Below are positions 56,188-64,000 of a stretch of DNA of 64,000 bases, piece after piece. How positions within the stretch are numbered: the stretch's first letter is position 1; each line of letters opens with the position of its first letter. A program made the position numbers and the translations under genes. The stretch spans positions 471,634-535,633 of the forward strand of contig NZ_BCYY01000002.1 in assembly GCF_001598435.1 (NCBI RefSeq), in the 5' to 3' direction. The DNA comes from Sphingomonas pituitosa NBRC 102491 (lineage in GTDB: Bacteria > Pseudomonadota > Alphaproteobacteria > Sphingomonadales > Sphingomonadaceae). The notes under the pieces were generated by a model, which was not told where the DNA came from, searched no databases, and worked only from the letters and a program-made list of their open reading frames with translations.

Positions 56188-56270
56188 GGAAACCCCTCTC
56201 CTTTGGCGGGCACAGCCCGCAACACCGCCACTTCTCCGGCACTTTCGGCCGGTCGAAGTGGCTGGACCTC

Positions 56271-56310
56271 TTGGTCGGACCAATTAATGCAAAATGAATT
56301 ATTTTGTCAA
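56271..56310 (-). promoter_or_regulatory. Strong TBDR promoter with FadR-subfamily (GntR) operator
   Basis: Minus strand: -35 TTGACA (56310-56305, consensus), 17-base spacer, -10 TTAATT (56287-56282). The palindrome TTGGTCGGACCAATT (56271-56285) overlaps the -10. TGGT-N3/4-ACCA sites are typical of FadR-subfamily GntR regulators, which include hexuronate sensors. The regulator is not in this window. Confidence 0.65.
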
Positions 56311-56722
56311 ACATGCGCACTGGCGCAGTTAATGCTTTGATTTATCAGCACATCTATTCGCGATCGTTACGAGACAGTGCGAGATTGCGGTGAACCGCTC
56401 ACCGCGCCCTAGAATTTCGGCAGAGCGCTGATCGCCCGCGCGCTGATGATCGACTTGACGTTCTCTCGACGAAGTAGCTGACGTCATCACGTGCGTCGGA
56501 CGACTGCCGCGTGACCAAGTCCGCGGCCTGCGCAGCGGGGTCTGGGTCGGGAGCAGTCAGAGAACACCACCGCGGGAAGCCGCACCATGGAGGATGGCTC
56601 CACGCAGCCCCTGCTGCCACGGCCGTGTTCCTACGCCGATTGGAAGCCCCCGCACGCAAACCGCTCCCTCGCAGCCGACGCCCTCGATACAGCTTCCATG
56701 CGCCGGTCAGGAGGCCTCTCCA

Positions 56723-56962
56723 TCAGACGTTCGCAACGTCGCGGAGAGCGATCACGCTATCGCATGGTTGGTCGGACCGTCGATGCCTATCTCGTCGGCG
56801 GCCCCGCGACTTGCCGTTGACGAACAATTCCGCCTCATCGGCAGAGCTGAACGCATGGATCGGGGTAAACTGGCCTCCCCTGCCCTGAAACGTCCAGTGC
56901 GGCAGGATGTGCACGAACCGCTCCTGCGGTCGCCATCGCGACTTGTAGAGCCGGTAGCGATG
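56723..56962 (-). pseudogene. GH2 glycosidase remnant
   Basis: The minus strand encodes YRLYKSRWRPQERF, HILPHWTFQGRGGQFTPIHA and FSSADEAELFVNGKSRG, the end of the TIM barrel and start of the DUF4982 domain of a GH2 beta-galactosidase. Both sides lose homology and meet stops. The rest of the 1-kb gap (56311-56722, 56963-57310) shows no gene I can identify. Confidence 0.7.
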
Positions 56963-57310
56963 CGACCGCGTGCGGGTGGATCTTCAGCACCGCAATAGCA
57001 GCGGTCGCCAAGCGCAGAAGGGTCGCGGGCAATTGGCGGATCGTGACGATGCGCACCCTGCCCCCCTTCTCCTGCGAGTTTCCCTCGTTCCGTGATCTCT
57101 GCCAAATAACGGCTTGGAACTTCAGAAATAAGCCTTCTCAGCAATCGCCCTCAGTGGTTTATCCATCCCGGATTTCCGCAGCCAGAGCGAGAGACAGGGC
57201 GCTTCGTCAGCCGGCGTCAGTTGTGGCTGAAATGCACGGATCTACGTCCTTTACGCCATGACAGGCGTTGAGCGACAGGTTGCCACACACAGTGACAACC
57301 GGGAGTTCCC

Positions 57311-58447
57311 ATGCACGACATCAATCGACGGACGGCGATCGCCTCTGCAGCAGCGACGATCGGTGGCCTGGTCGTTGGCAGCAAAGTGGCGATTGCCGGG
57401 CAAACCACGACTGCGTCCGCCATGTTCGACGCATCGCGGAATCCCACCCCCGAGAAGATCGCGCGCTACCAGCCGCGCTTTGGCCGAACGAAGCCGCTGG
57501 TAGCCATTGTCGGGCTGAACGAAGGCACCATCATCAGCGATTTCTGCGTCCCGTTCGGGGTGATGGCGCGATCGGGTGTGGCCGATGTCATATCGGTTTC
57601 GGTCACGCCGGGGCCCGTGAAGATGCAGCCGCTCACCTTTCAGCTTCAGACGACCATTGACGCGTTCGATGAAAGCCACCCGGAAGGCGCCGACTATATC
57701 TTCGTGCCGGCGGTCGAGAACGACAATGACCCCAATCTGCTGGCGTGGATCAAGGCCCAGGCGCGCAAGGGCTGCACGGTCATCAGCATCTGCTATGGCG
57801 CGATGGCCGTGGCAAACACGGGTCTGTTCGATGGCCACCGGGCAACCTCGCACTACAGCAACGAAGGATTTCGGGCGAAGCGCTTCCCCAAGGTGAAGTG
57901 GGAGAAGAACATCCGCTACGTCGCCGATGGCAAGGTGGTGTCCAGCGCAGGGGTCAGCGCATCGATGCCGACCTCGATCGCGCTTGCCGAAGCGATCGCA
58001 GGCCCGACAAAGGCAGCCCAGGTCGCGCGCGACGTCGGCATCGACAATTGGAGTTCCCGCCACAACAGCGACGCCTTCCAGTCCGATCCCGGCAATGCCG
58101 ACATGCCGGATCGTGATGCGAAGCCCGACGTCACGCTGGGCATTCCGGTCAAGACAGGCGACGACGAGATCGCGCTTGCACTGACGGCGGAGTCCTACAG
58201 CCGGACGGGCAACACCTTCGCCTATGCCGTCGCGGCGACCAAAGCGCCGCTGCGCCTGGCCCACGGCCTGGTGCTGCTGCCCGATATGGACGCCGGCTCG
58301 GCGAAGGTTGAACGCATGCTCGCGCCGCTCGAAGCGCATCAGGCGACCCATGCGCTCGACATCGCGCTGGCCGATATCGCGAAAGCCTATGGTCCGAAGG
58401 CTGCGCGCCACGTCGCGCTGTTCATGGAATATCCCGGCCTGAAATGA
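57311..58447 (+). CDS. DJ-1/PfpI family protein with Tat-type signal
   Basis: 378 residues (GGGAG five bases before the ATG). The N-terminus INRRTAIASAAATIGG is a twin-arginine signal, so periplasmic. The glutamine-amidotransferase-like domain (about 60-260) has EGADYIFVPAVEND and the nucleophile elbow VISICYGAMAVANTGLFDG with Cys161, then HYSNEGFRAKRFP. The ~120-residue C-terminal extension (ALTAESYSRTGNTFAYAV) is not part of the standard fold. Function unknown: members include amidases, glyoxalases and sensors. Convergent, seven bases from the GlxA-type regulator gene. Confidence 0.85.
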   Translation: MHDINRRTAIASAAATIGGLVVGSKVAIAGQTTTASAMFDASRNPTPEKIARYQPRFGRTKPLVAIVGLNEGTIISDFCVPFGVMARSGVADVISVSVTPGPVKMQPLTFQLQTTIDAFDESHPEGADYIFVPAVENDNDPNLLAWIKAQARKGCTVISICYGAMAVANTGLFDGHRATSHYSNEGFRAKRFPKVKWEKNIRYVADGKVVSSAGVSASMPTSIALAEAIAGPTKAAQVARDVGIDNWSSRHNSDAFQSDPGNADMPDRDAKPDVTLGIPVKTGDDEIALALTAESYSRTGNTFAYAVAATKAPLRLAHGLVLLPDMDAGSAKVERMLAPLEAHQATHALDIALADIAKAYGPKAARHVALFMEYPGLK

Positions 58448-58454
58448 TCGCAGG

Positions 58455-59420
58455 TCATTTTAATTGCTCGGCCTGTCCCTCCTCCGAAAACCGCCGACGG
58501 TACTCGGAAGGGGATAGGCCGACGATGCGGTGGAACACCTTTCGGAACGCGCTGGCATCCGTGTAGCCCACGTCCCAGCCGATCTGGTCGATGGCGTGCC
58601 GCGTCTCACGCAGCATCGCCTTGGCGCCGGATACCCGCAGGCGCTGCCAGTATTCGGTCGTGGTGTAGCCGGTCGCCTTTTGAAACCGCCGCAGGAAGGT
58701 GCGCTCCTCCAGCCCTGACTTGGCTGCCAGCGTCGGCACGTCCACGACCTTGCCGGCGGTTTCGTGCAGGAAATCCTGCACCTGCGAGATCGCTGCATCC
58801 TTATGCCCCGTGTGTGGGCTGAACCCACTATAGTAGCTTTGGGCGCGCCCGGGTGGATCGATCAGAAAGCCCCGCGCCACCTCCAGCATCGCGGCGTGGC
58901 CGAGAAAACGGGCGATGATCGTAAGGCACAGGTCGGTCCACGCCATCACCCCGCCGGCAGTGACGATATCGCCGTCGTCGATGAGGATGCGGTCGGTATC
59001 CACCCGCGTGCGGGGGAAGCGACTGCGAAAGCGATCCTCATAGGCCCAATGCGTCGTGATCGTCCGGCCGTCGAGCAGGCCCGTCTCGCCCAGCACGAAC
59101 GCCCCCAGGCAGACCGAGGCCAGCACCGCGCCGTCGGCATGGCGTGCACGCAGCCAGTGAAGCAGCACCGCATCGATATCGTCGCGCGGCCCGCCCAGCG
59201 TTGGCGGCAGGATGCATATGGTGGGGGCATCCTCGCCCGCGCCCATGCCGTCGATGCGCGACACCGTCCCGTCCACGACCGCCCACTGCCCCACCGACAG
59301 CGCGGGCACGGCCGCACGATCCGCTGCCGCCAGCAGGTCGATCATGCCGAGTACCGCCGCCTGCTGCGCACCGGGATAGGTCAGGATGGCAATCTCGATC
59401 ATGTCGTTATCGGCCCGCAT
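58455..59420 (-). CDS. GlxA-type AraC-family transcriptional regulator
   Basis: 321 residues from the ATG at 59420 (an ATG at 59402 is also possible; no ribosome site decides). The N-terminal DJ-1/PfpI-like sensor domain (about 7-175) has VLASVCLGAFVLGETGLLDG with the elbow Cys. The C-terminal AraC double helix-turn-helix (about 215-310) has LAAKSGLEERTFLRRFQKAT and IDQIGWDVGYTDASAFRKVF. Likely activates the divergent cysteine hydrolase gene at 59498, 77 bases away (inference). Confidence 0.9.
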   Translation of the reverse strand: MRADNDMIEIAILTYPGAQQAAVLGMIDLLAAADRAAVPALSVGQWAVVDGTVSRIDGMGAGEDAPTICILPPTLGGPRDDIDAVLLHWLRARHADGAVLASVCLGAFVLGETGLLDGRTITTHWAYEDRFRSRFPRTRVDTDRILIDDGDIVTAGGVMAWTDLCLTIIARFLGHAAMLEVARGFLIDPPGRAQSYYSGFSPHTGHKDAAISQVQDFLHETAGKVVDVPTLAAKSGLEERTFLRRFQKATGYTTTEYWQRLRVSGAKAMLRETRHAIDQIGWDVGYTDASAFRKVFHRIVGLSPSEYRRRFSEEGQAEQLK

Positions 59421-59497
59421 TTTGTCGTACGCGCCACTGATAGGGGCTGTGCTGGACCGATAGAAGGCCCCTGCTGTCAAAGAAGGAGCAAGACACA

Positions 59498-60046
59498 ATG
59501 GCCAAGCGCGCGCTGATCCTCGTCGATCTGCAGAACGAATATGAAGCCGATGGCAAGCTGCCGCTGGAAAAGCTGGAGCAGGCGGTCGCCAATGCCCGCC
59601 GCGTCCTCGCCGCCACGCGCGACGCGGGGGAGCCGGTCATCCATATCCGGCACGAGACGCCCGGTTCGGCCGAGGCGCCGTTCGCCGTCGGTACGGCCGG
59701 CACCGCGATCCTCGCGGCCGTCGCTCCGATCCAGGGCGAGACGGTACTGACCAAGCATTACCCCAATTCGTTCCGTGACACCGGGCTGAAGGCGCTGCTG
59801 GACGAAGCAGGCGTCGAGGAAGTGGTGATCGTCGGCGCGATGAGCCATATGTGCATCGACGCAACGGCGCGCGCCGCCTTCGATTTCGGCTACGGCGTGA
59901 CGGTGGTCGGCGATGCCTGCGCCACGCGGGCGCTGTCGTTCGACGGCATCGATGTGCCCGCCGTCCAGGTCCATGCGGCGTTCATGGCTGCGCTTGCCTT
60001 CGCCTATGCCAAGGTGGTTTCCACCGCCGATCTGCTGTCCGCTTGA
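59498..60046 (+). CDS. Isochorismatase-like cysteine hydrolase
   Basis: 182 residues (AAGGAG upstream). Catalytic triad of the family: Asp10 in LILVDLQNEY, Lys86 in LTKHYPNSF and Cys119 in SHMCIDATARAA; a cis-peptide-like VIVGAMS precedes the Cys. It hydrolyses amide or ester bonds (nicotinamidase and isochorismatase relatives); substrate unknown. Divergent from the GlxA-type regulator and ended by the hairpin at 60055-60083. Confidence 0.92.
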   Translation: MAKRALILVDLQNEYEADGKLPLEKLEQAVANARRVLAATRDAGEPVIHIRHETPGSAEAPFAVGTAGTAILAAVAPIQGETVLTKHYPNSFRDTGLKALLDEAGVEEVVIVGAMSHMCIDATARAAFDFGYGVTVVGDACATRALSFDGIDVPAVQVHAAFMAALAFAYAKVVSTADLLSA

Positions 60047-60054
60047 ACCGGACA

Positions 60055-60083
60055 GGCCGGGGGCATTCGGGATGCCCCCGGCC
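60055..60083. terminator. Bidirectional terminator
   Basis: A perfect 12-pair stem (GGCCGGGGGCAT with ATGCCCCCGGCC, loop TCGGG) fills the 43-base gap between the convergent cysteine hydrolase and NmrA-like genes. No long T-run. Confidence 0.8.
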
Positions 60084-60089
60084 CGATCG

Positions 60090-60947
60090 TTACAGGCCCA
60101 TATCGGCGAGCCACTGCCCCACGCCGCGCGGGGCAAGGCCCAGCCGCTGCTGGGCTGCGGTGTCGGATGCGATCACATTGTCCGGCAGCTGCGACAGTGC
60201 GGCATAGAAGCCGGCGATATTCGCGGCGGCCGGGCCGATCAGCGGCTCGAGCTGCGTACCGAAGGTTTCCGGCGACAGCGCCTCGAACTGGACGTCACGG
60301 CCAAAATGCGCGGAGAAGCCCTGCGCCAGTTCCGGTCCGGTCAAGCCCGGCAGGTGACCGATGCCGACGATGCCGGTGACGGCATGGTCGGTCAGCAGCC
60401 GCTCCGCTACCATGGCCACGTCGAGGTGCGAGCTCCACGACGCCGCGAAATCCGCGCGCAGCGGATAGGGCAGACGGCCCTCCGCCTGGACCGGTCCGAG
60501 CACCATCGGCAGCAGCAGGTTCTCAAGGTATAGCCGCGGCGCGACGACGGCGTGCGAAACGCCGGTCTCCGCAACGCGGCGCAGCAGCGTGCCGATCGCG
60601 CTCTCGGCCGGCGCCTGCAGCACGCTTTCCGGCTGATCGACGATCGCACCGCTGGTGGAGATCACCACGCGCTTCGGCCGGGCTGCCGCGATCGCCGCGG
60701 CGATGTTGTTCGCCTGCTCCAGCCGCGCCGGTTCCGCTGCCTGTGGCAGGTGGACGAAGACGCCGTCCGCGCCGGCATAGGCGGCGATCAGCGATTCGAC
60801 CGAGCCGTTGTCGACCTGGATGGCGGGCTTGCCCTTCGCGCTGGCCGGGTCGCGCACCGCGGCGAGCGCGTTCAGGTTCGACGCGAGCATCAACGCCTGC
60901 AGCGGCGCACCCTGGGCGCCGGTCGCGCCGTGAATGATGTAGGACAT
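60090..60947 (-). CDS. NmrA-like NAD(P)-binding protein
   Basis: 285 residues. Rossmann start IIHGATGAQGAPLQAL (GxxGxxG), DGVFVHLPQ, and RVVISTSGAIVDQP near 95; the YxxxK catalytic pair of extended SDRs is absent, as usual for NmrA/HSCARG or QOR2-like members. It may sense redox state or reduce quinones; no substrate evident. Minus strand, separated by 111 bases from the upstream DJ-1 gene, likely the same transcript. Confidence 0.87.
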   Translation of the reverse strand: MSYIIHGATGAQGAPLQALMLASNLNALAAVRDPASAKGKPAIQVDNGSVESLIAAYAGADGVFVHLPQAAEPARLEQANNIAAAIAAARPKRVVISTSGAIVDQPESVLQAPAESAIGTLLRRVAETGVSHAVVAPRLYLENLLLPMVLGPVQAEGRLPYPLRADFAASWSSHLDVAMVAERLLTDHAVTGIVGIGHLPGLTGPELAQGFSAHFGRDVQFEALSPETFGTQLEPLIGPAAANIAGFYAALSQLPDNVIASDTAAQQRLGLAPRGVGQWLADMGL

Positions 60948-61058
60948 GCGATATTCCTTCTCGATGATACCACCGGCGTGCCGGCCGGAATGGCGTGGTT
61001 CTGCGATACGGGGTGCGCCTTGCGGGCCGATCGTCCCCGCGACGCGGGCGCTTGCCGT

Positions 61059-61766
61059 TCAGCGGCGATACTGGGCGATGATCGGGCCGATCATATCTCG
61101 GGCGGCTTCGATCATCTGCGGCGATGCATCCTCTACTTTTCCCGTCCGGAATGGCGGGTGCGGATCATATTCGATCGCGAATTCGGCGAGTTCCCCCGCC
61201 TCCCGGCCGAACGCGTCCGCCGCGACGAGCAGCGCCACCTCGAAGCTGCCGATGCCGGGGCCGGCGGTATACAGGTTGCCGTCCACCGCCGCGCCCGCGC
61301 CCGATGCCAGCACCTTGGCCGCGCCAAGCGCCTCGAGCAGGCCTTCGGCCGCGAAGTTGCTGGCCACGGTCCGTCCCTGGATCAGCCCGGCAGCGCCCAG
61401 CAGCGCGACGCCGTTGCACACCCCGATCACGTAGCGCGCGCTTCCCGCTGCCTGGCGGGTGAAGGCGATCACCTCCGGATCGTTCTGCACCTCGGGCGGG
61501 TTCATGCCGACCGCGAAGACATCGAGCGGCGGGCACGTGTCGAACGTCGTGGTCGGCAGCGTCGGCCAGGACCGGAAGCCCTCGACCATGTCGCGGTTCT
61601 TCCAGAGGAAGTGGATCTGGGAACCCGGCATCATCGCCAGCACGGTCTGGATGCCCACAATGTCCATCGGAACGAAACCGGGGCCGACGAGGATGCCGAC
61701 GTGAAAGGGCCGCACCCCCTCGGGTGCGAGGGCGGCGAGCATGCTGTCGTAGGACGTGATCTTCAT
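61059..61766 (-). CDS. DJ-1/PfpI family protein
   Basis: 235 residues from the ATG at 61766. DJ-1 fold with VGILVGPGFVPMDIVGIQTVL, FDTCPPLDVFAVGM, the elbow Cys117 in YVIGVCNGVALLGAAGLIQG, and VASNFAAEGLLEALGA. No signal peptide, so cytoplasmic, unlike the paralogue at 57311. Similar proteins include isonitrile hydratase (InhA), but no residue here proves that activity. Divergent from the second GlxA-type regulator (135-base gap). Confidence 0.87.
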   Translation of the reverse strand: MKITSYDSMLAALAPEGVRPFHVGILVGPGFVPMDIVGIQTVLAMMPGSQIHFLWKNRDMVEGFRSWPTLPTTTFDTCPPLDVFAVGMNPPEVQNDPEVIAFTRQAAGSARYVIGVCNGVALLGAAGLIQGRTVASNFAAEGLLEALGAAKVLASGAGAAVDGNLYTAGPGIGSFEVALLVAADAFGREAGELAEFAIEYDPHPPFRTGKVEDASPQMIEAARDMIGPIIAQYRR

Positions 61767-61901
61767 GGCTGGTTCCACGGGAGGATGGTCTCTCATCCTC
61801 TATCCCACGCCCCCGGATGGCTGTAGGACAATGATCCCTCGATTTCGGCCACAGCCCGATTCCGAAGTCACGTCACACGATCACCCGATCTGGGAGGTGC
61901 C

Positions 61902-62885
61902 ATGTCCGCGTCGTTCGCCTTCTACCTGTGCGATGGGTTCCAGCTGCTCGATCTCGCCGGCCCGACGGCGACCTTGACCGCCGCAAACCGTCTGCTCGGA
62001 CGGGAACACTACCGGATCGCGCTTTTCTCCGAAAACGGAGGGTCCATCCAGGGCGACGCAGGTCTCGCCTTGGCAACCCGCCAGGCGGAACCGTGCCCGC
62101 TGGAGGCGATCATCGCGGTCGGCGGCAGGATCGAACCGATGCTGGAGGCCGGCAATGTCGCAGGCATTCGTCGCGCGGCTGCCGGGGCGACGAGCATCGC
62201 GAGCATCTGCACGGGCGCGTTCCTGCTCGCCGCCGCCGGCTATCTGGACCACAAGCGGGCGACGACCCACTGGCAGTTCGCCCGCCGGCTGCAGGAACTC
62301 TATGCGAAGGTGACGGTCGATGCCGATCGGATCTTCGTCAACGACGGCCGCATCTGGACCTCCGCGGGCATGACGGCGGGTATCGATCTCATGCTCGCGC
62401 GGATCGAGTTCGATCACGGGGCGGAACTCGCCAAGGCAACCTCGCGTGAGCTCGTCGTCTACCATCGGCGACCGGGCGGGCAGTCGCAATATGCGGCAAT
62501 CTCCCAGATGGAACCGCAGACCGATCGCATCCGCAGGGCGCTGACCTATGCGCGCGACCACCTGTCGGAACCGCTGTCGGTCGATCGGCTTGCCGATGCG
62601 GCGTGCCTCAGCGTGCGCCAGTTCACCCGCCTGTTCCGCAAGGAAACCGGCGAGACGCCCGCGCGCGCGATCGAGCGGCTGCGCTGCGAAGCCGCCCGCA
62701 TTCGGCTGCGCGACGCCAGCGAGCCGATCGCGACGGTCGCCCGGGTCGTCGGCTTCACGGACGCCGAGCGCATGCGCGCCGCCTTCCTGCGCAGCTTCGG
62801 TCATCCGCCGCAGATACAGCGGCGCCTCGACCGGCCCTTCGCTCCCGGTGCTGACGGATCTACGTGCTGGCCGCCGATAATATGA
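61902..62885 (+). CDS. GlxA-type AraC-family transcriptional regulator
   Basis: 327 residues (GGGAGG before the ATG). DJ-1/PfpI-like domain about 5-170 with FQLLDLAGPTATLTAANRLL and Cys103 in SIASICTGAFLLAAAGYLD. AraC domain about 210-305 with LADAACLSVRQFTRLFRKET and IATVARVVGFTDAERMRAAF. A short C-terminal tail (RPFAPGADGSTCWPP) is unusual. It probably controls the divergent DJ-1/NmrA genes. Downstream is IS5 debris. Confidence 0.9.
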   Translation: MSASFAFYLCDGFQLLDLAGPTATLTAANRLLGREHYRIALFSENGGSIQGDAGLALATRQAEPCPLEAIIAVGGRIEPMLEAGNVAGIRRAAAGATSIASICTGAFLLAAAGYLDHKRATTHWQFARRLQELYAKVTVDADRIFVNDGRIWTSAGMTAGIDLMLARIEFDHGAELAKATSRELVVYHRRPGGQSQYAAISQMEPQTDRIRRALTYARDHLSEPLSVDRLADAACLSVRQFTRLFRKETGETPARAIERLRCEAARIRLRDASEPIATVARVVGFTDAERMRAAFLRSFGHPPQIQRRLDRPFAPGADGSTCWPPII

Positions 62886-62996
62886 GGTATTGAACGTCGC
62901 ACGCCTTTTACGGCGCTGCGATGGCCCAGCTTCTCGTTCGTGTGGCGCACGCGAGTGGATTCTCAAACGGCATGATCTCTCATTCAAAGCTGCGCT

Positions 62997-63775
62997 TTGC
63001 GGGGAGCGGCGACGGCGCGTGGGGAACTGACGGACGAAGAATGGGGTTTGTTCGAGGAGCTACTACCGTCCGAGCGCGACCGAAAGGCGCGACCTTCTCC
63101 TGACAATCCGCGGTTTCTGAACGGCATGCTGCATGTGCTGCGGGTCTGCTGCCCCTGGCGCAACATGCACGAGCGTTACGGCAAGTGGAACTCGGTCTAT
63201 GTGCGGTTACGGCGTTGGGCGGAACAAGGCGCGTGGGATGCGATTCTGGCCACACTGCTCGAATTTGGGCTGATCGATGACTGGCAGCACATGATCGACA
63301 GCACCACGGTTCGCGTCCATGGCTCGGCAGCGGGTGCTAGAGCGGGACTCATAAGGTGGTTTTTGGGCGATCACGCGGCGGCTTTACGTGCAAGTCCACG
63401 CTCGCTTTGACAATCAGGGACGCCCTCTCTGCTGCATCCTGACCGGCGGCGAAGCGTCGGATTACGGCGCTGTCGATCACCTCATGGCCTTGCCTGTCAG
63501 TAAGCCCAAGGCGCTGCTGGCCAACAAAGGCTATGACGGCGATGCGGTCCGGGCGAACCTTTTGATGCGTGGTATCCTCCCGATCATCCCGCCAAAGGCC
63601 AACTGGCGCGAACCCATCGCCTATGACTTCCGTCGATACCGACACCGCACCCGCATCGAGCGCATGTTCGGGCACCTCAAGCGTCAACGCCGCACTGCCA
63701 CCACTACGACAAACTCGCCGCCAATTTCCTCGGCTTCGTCAAACTCGCCGGCATCGTGCTTTGGCTCAAATGACT
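62997..63775 (+). pseudogene. IS5-family (IS427-like) transposase, frameshifted
   Basis: The first frame has LTDEEWGLFEELLPSERDRK, FLNGMLHVLRVCCPWRNMHE and WQHMIDSTTVRVHGSAAGA (first DDE Asp in MIDSTT), then shifts near 63340. A second frame gives GTHKVVFGRSRGGFTCK. A third gives VHARFDNQGRPL, LLANKGYDGDAVRANL and YRHRTRIERMFGHLK (with DDE Glu). A last shift near 63695 yields YDKLAANFLGFVKLAG before the stop at 63775. At least three frame changes make it non-functional; IS5 relatives may need one programmed shift, not three. Terminal inverted repeats were not found. Confidence 0.85.
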
Positions 63776-63995
63776 AAAATGTCACTACAACATCCGCCCG
63801 ACCCAGAAGCGGCTGGTCGGGATAGCGGGTGAGGGCCATCCGCGTCTCCTTGCCGTCGAAGCGGTACTGCATCCGCTGGGGGTCGTGGAGAGTAGCCCGG
63901 GGAATACCCGCCAGAAGCAAATCGACGTCCTGGCGTTGATCGGGGCCGAAGCGGCATTCCGAGACGCCGCGGAAGACAGGTACAAAAAAACCGCC
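63774..63995 (-). other. Unidentified coding-like fragment at window edge
   Basis: On the minus strand an open frame with protein-like composition (DVDLLLAGIPRATLHDP, YRFDGKETRMALTRYPDQPL, stop at 63774) lacks a start codon and meets a stop at 63996-63998 next to a run of seven T. It could be the end of a gene interrupted by the IS5 element or shifted at the T-run. No family recognised. Confidence 0.3.
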
Positions 63996-64000
63996 TCAGG

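Noticed and set aside
62886..62996. Possible left inverted repeat of the IS5 element
   Set aside because: No matching repeat could be found after 63775, so element ends were not called.
1..64000. CRISPR arrays, tRNA/rRNA genes, riboswitches, replication origin
   Set aside because: No regular direct repeats, cloverleaf signatures or conserved rRNA stretches noticed by eye in either strand.

Overview
GC-rich DNA from an alphaproteobacterium, most likely a sphingomonad (Sphingomonadaceae). Evidence: four TonB-dependent receptors (TBDRs) of the Xanthomonas/Caulobacter type, a SapC / cupin-8 / tryptophan-halogenase-like group beside one of them, and dense secreted glycoside hydrolases (GH). This is inference from gene content; no rRNA or tRNA is present.

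Layout. (A) 1-6991: end of a TBDR, GH27 alpha-galactosidase, GH43, complete TBDR. (B) 7255-17701: minus-strand operon GH127 beta-L-arabinofuranosidase / Ldh-family imino-acid reductase-like protein / DUF885 metallopeptidase-like protein, divergent from a DPP-IV-like S9 peptidase and a DUF5695 protein. The promoters of TBDR, GH127 and S9 peptidase share a CGTATA-centred operator-like motif. (C) 17829-35007: cupin-8 and SapC genes divergent from TBDR / tryptophan-halogenase-like / sialate-esterase-like / GH3, followed by GH9, an esterase, and a convergent GH43 plus a beta-sandwich protein. Three promoters here carry a LacI-type palindrome. (D) 35300-36170: fragments of an IS3 transposase, an alpha/beta hydrolase and a PNPOx-like gene. 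(E) 36279-41773: five-gene terminal oxidase operon (subunit II-cytochrome c, fused subunits I-III, small membrane protein, CtaG, triheme cytochrome c), all overlapping by ATGA. (F) 41929-56187: IS630 scrap, GH2, IS3 orfA scrap, LacZ-type GH2, small lipoprotein, then minus-strand TBDR / GH28 / GH92 with a FadR-type operator on a strong promoter. (G) 56288-62885: decayed GH2, then a mirrored cluster of DJ-1/PfpI proteins and GlxA-type AraC regulators with a cysteine hydrolase and an NmrA-like reductase. (H) 62997-64000: broken IS5 transposase and an unidentified fragment.

How it works together. The window is a chain of plant cell-wall glycan utilisation modules: TBDRs import oligosaccharides that secreted GHs and esterases release. 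Likely substrates are arabinose-, galactose-, galacturonate- and beta-glucan/xylan-containing polymers. Module B combines beta-L-arabinofuranosidase, peptidases and a reductase resembling delta1-pyrroline-2-carboxylate reductases under one apparent operator. This suggests use of arabinosylated hydroxyproline-rich glycoprotein (extensin). That is the best candidate here for an undescribed system, and it is a hypothesis.
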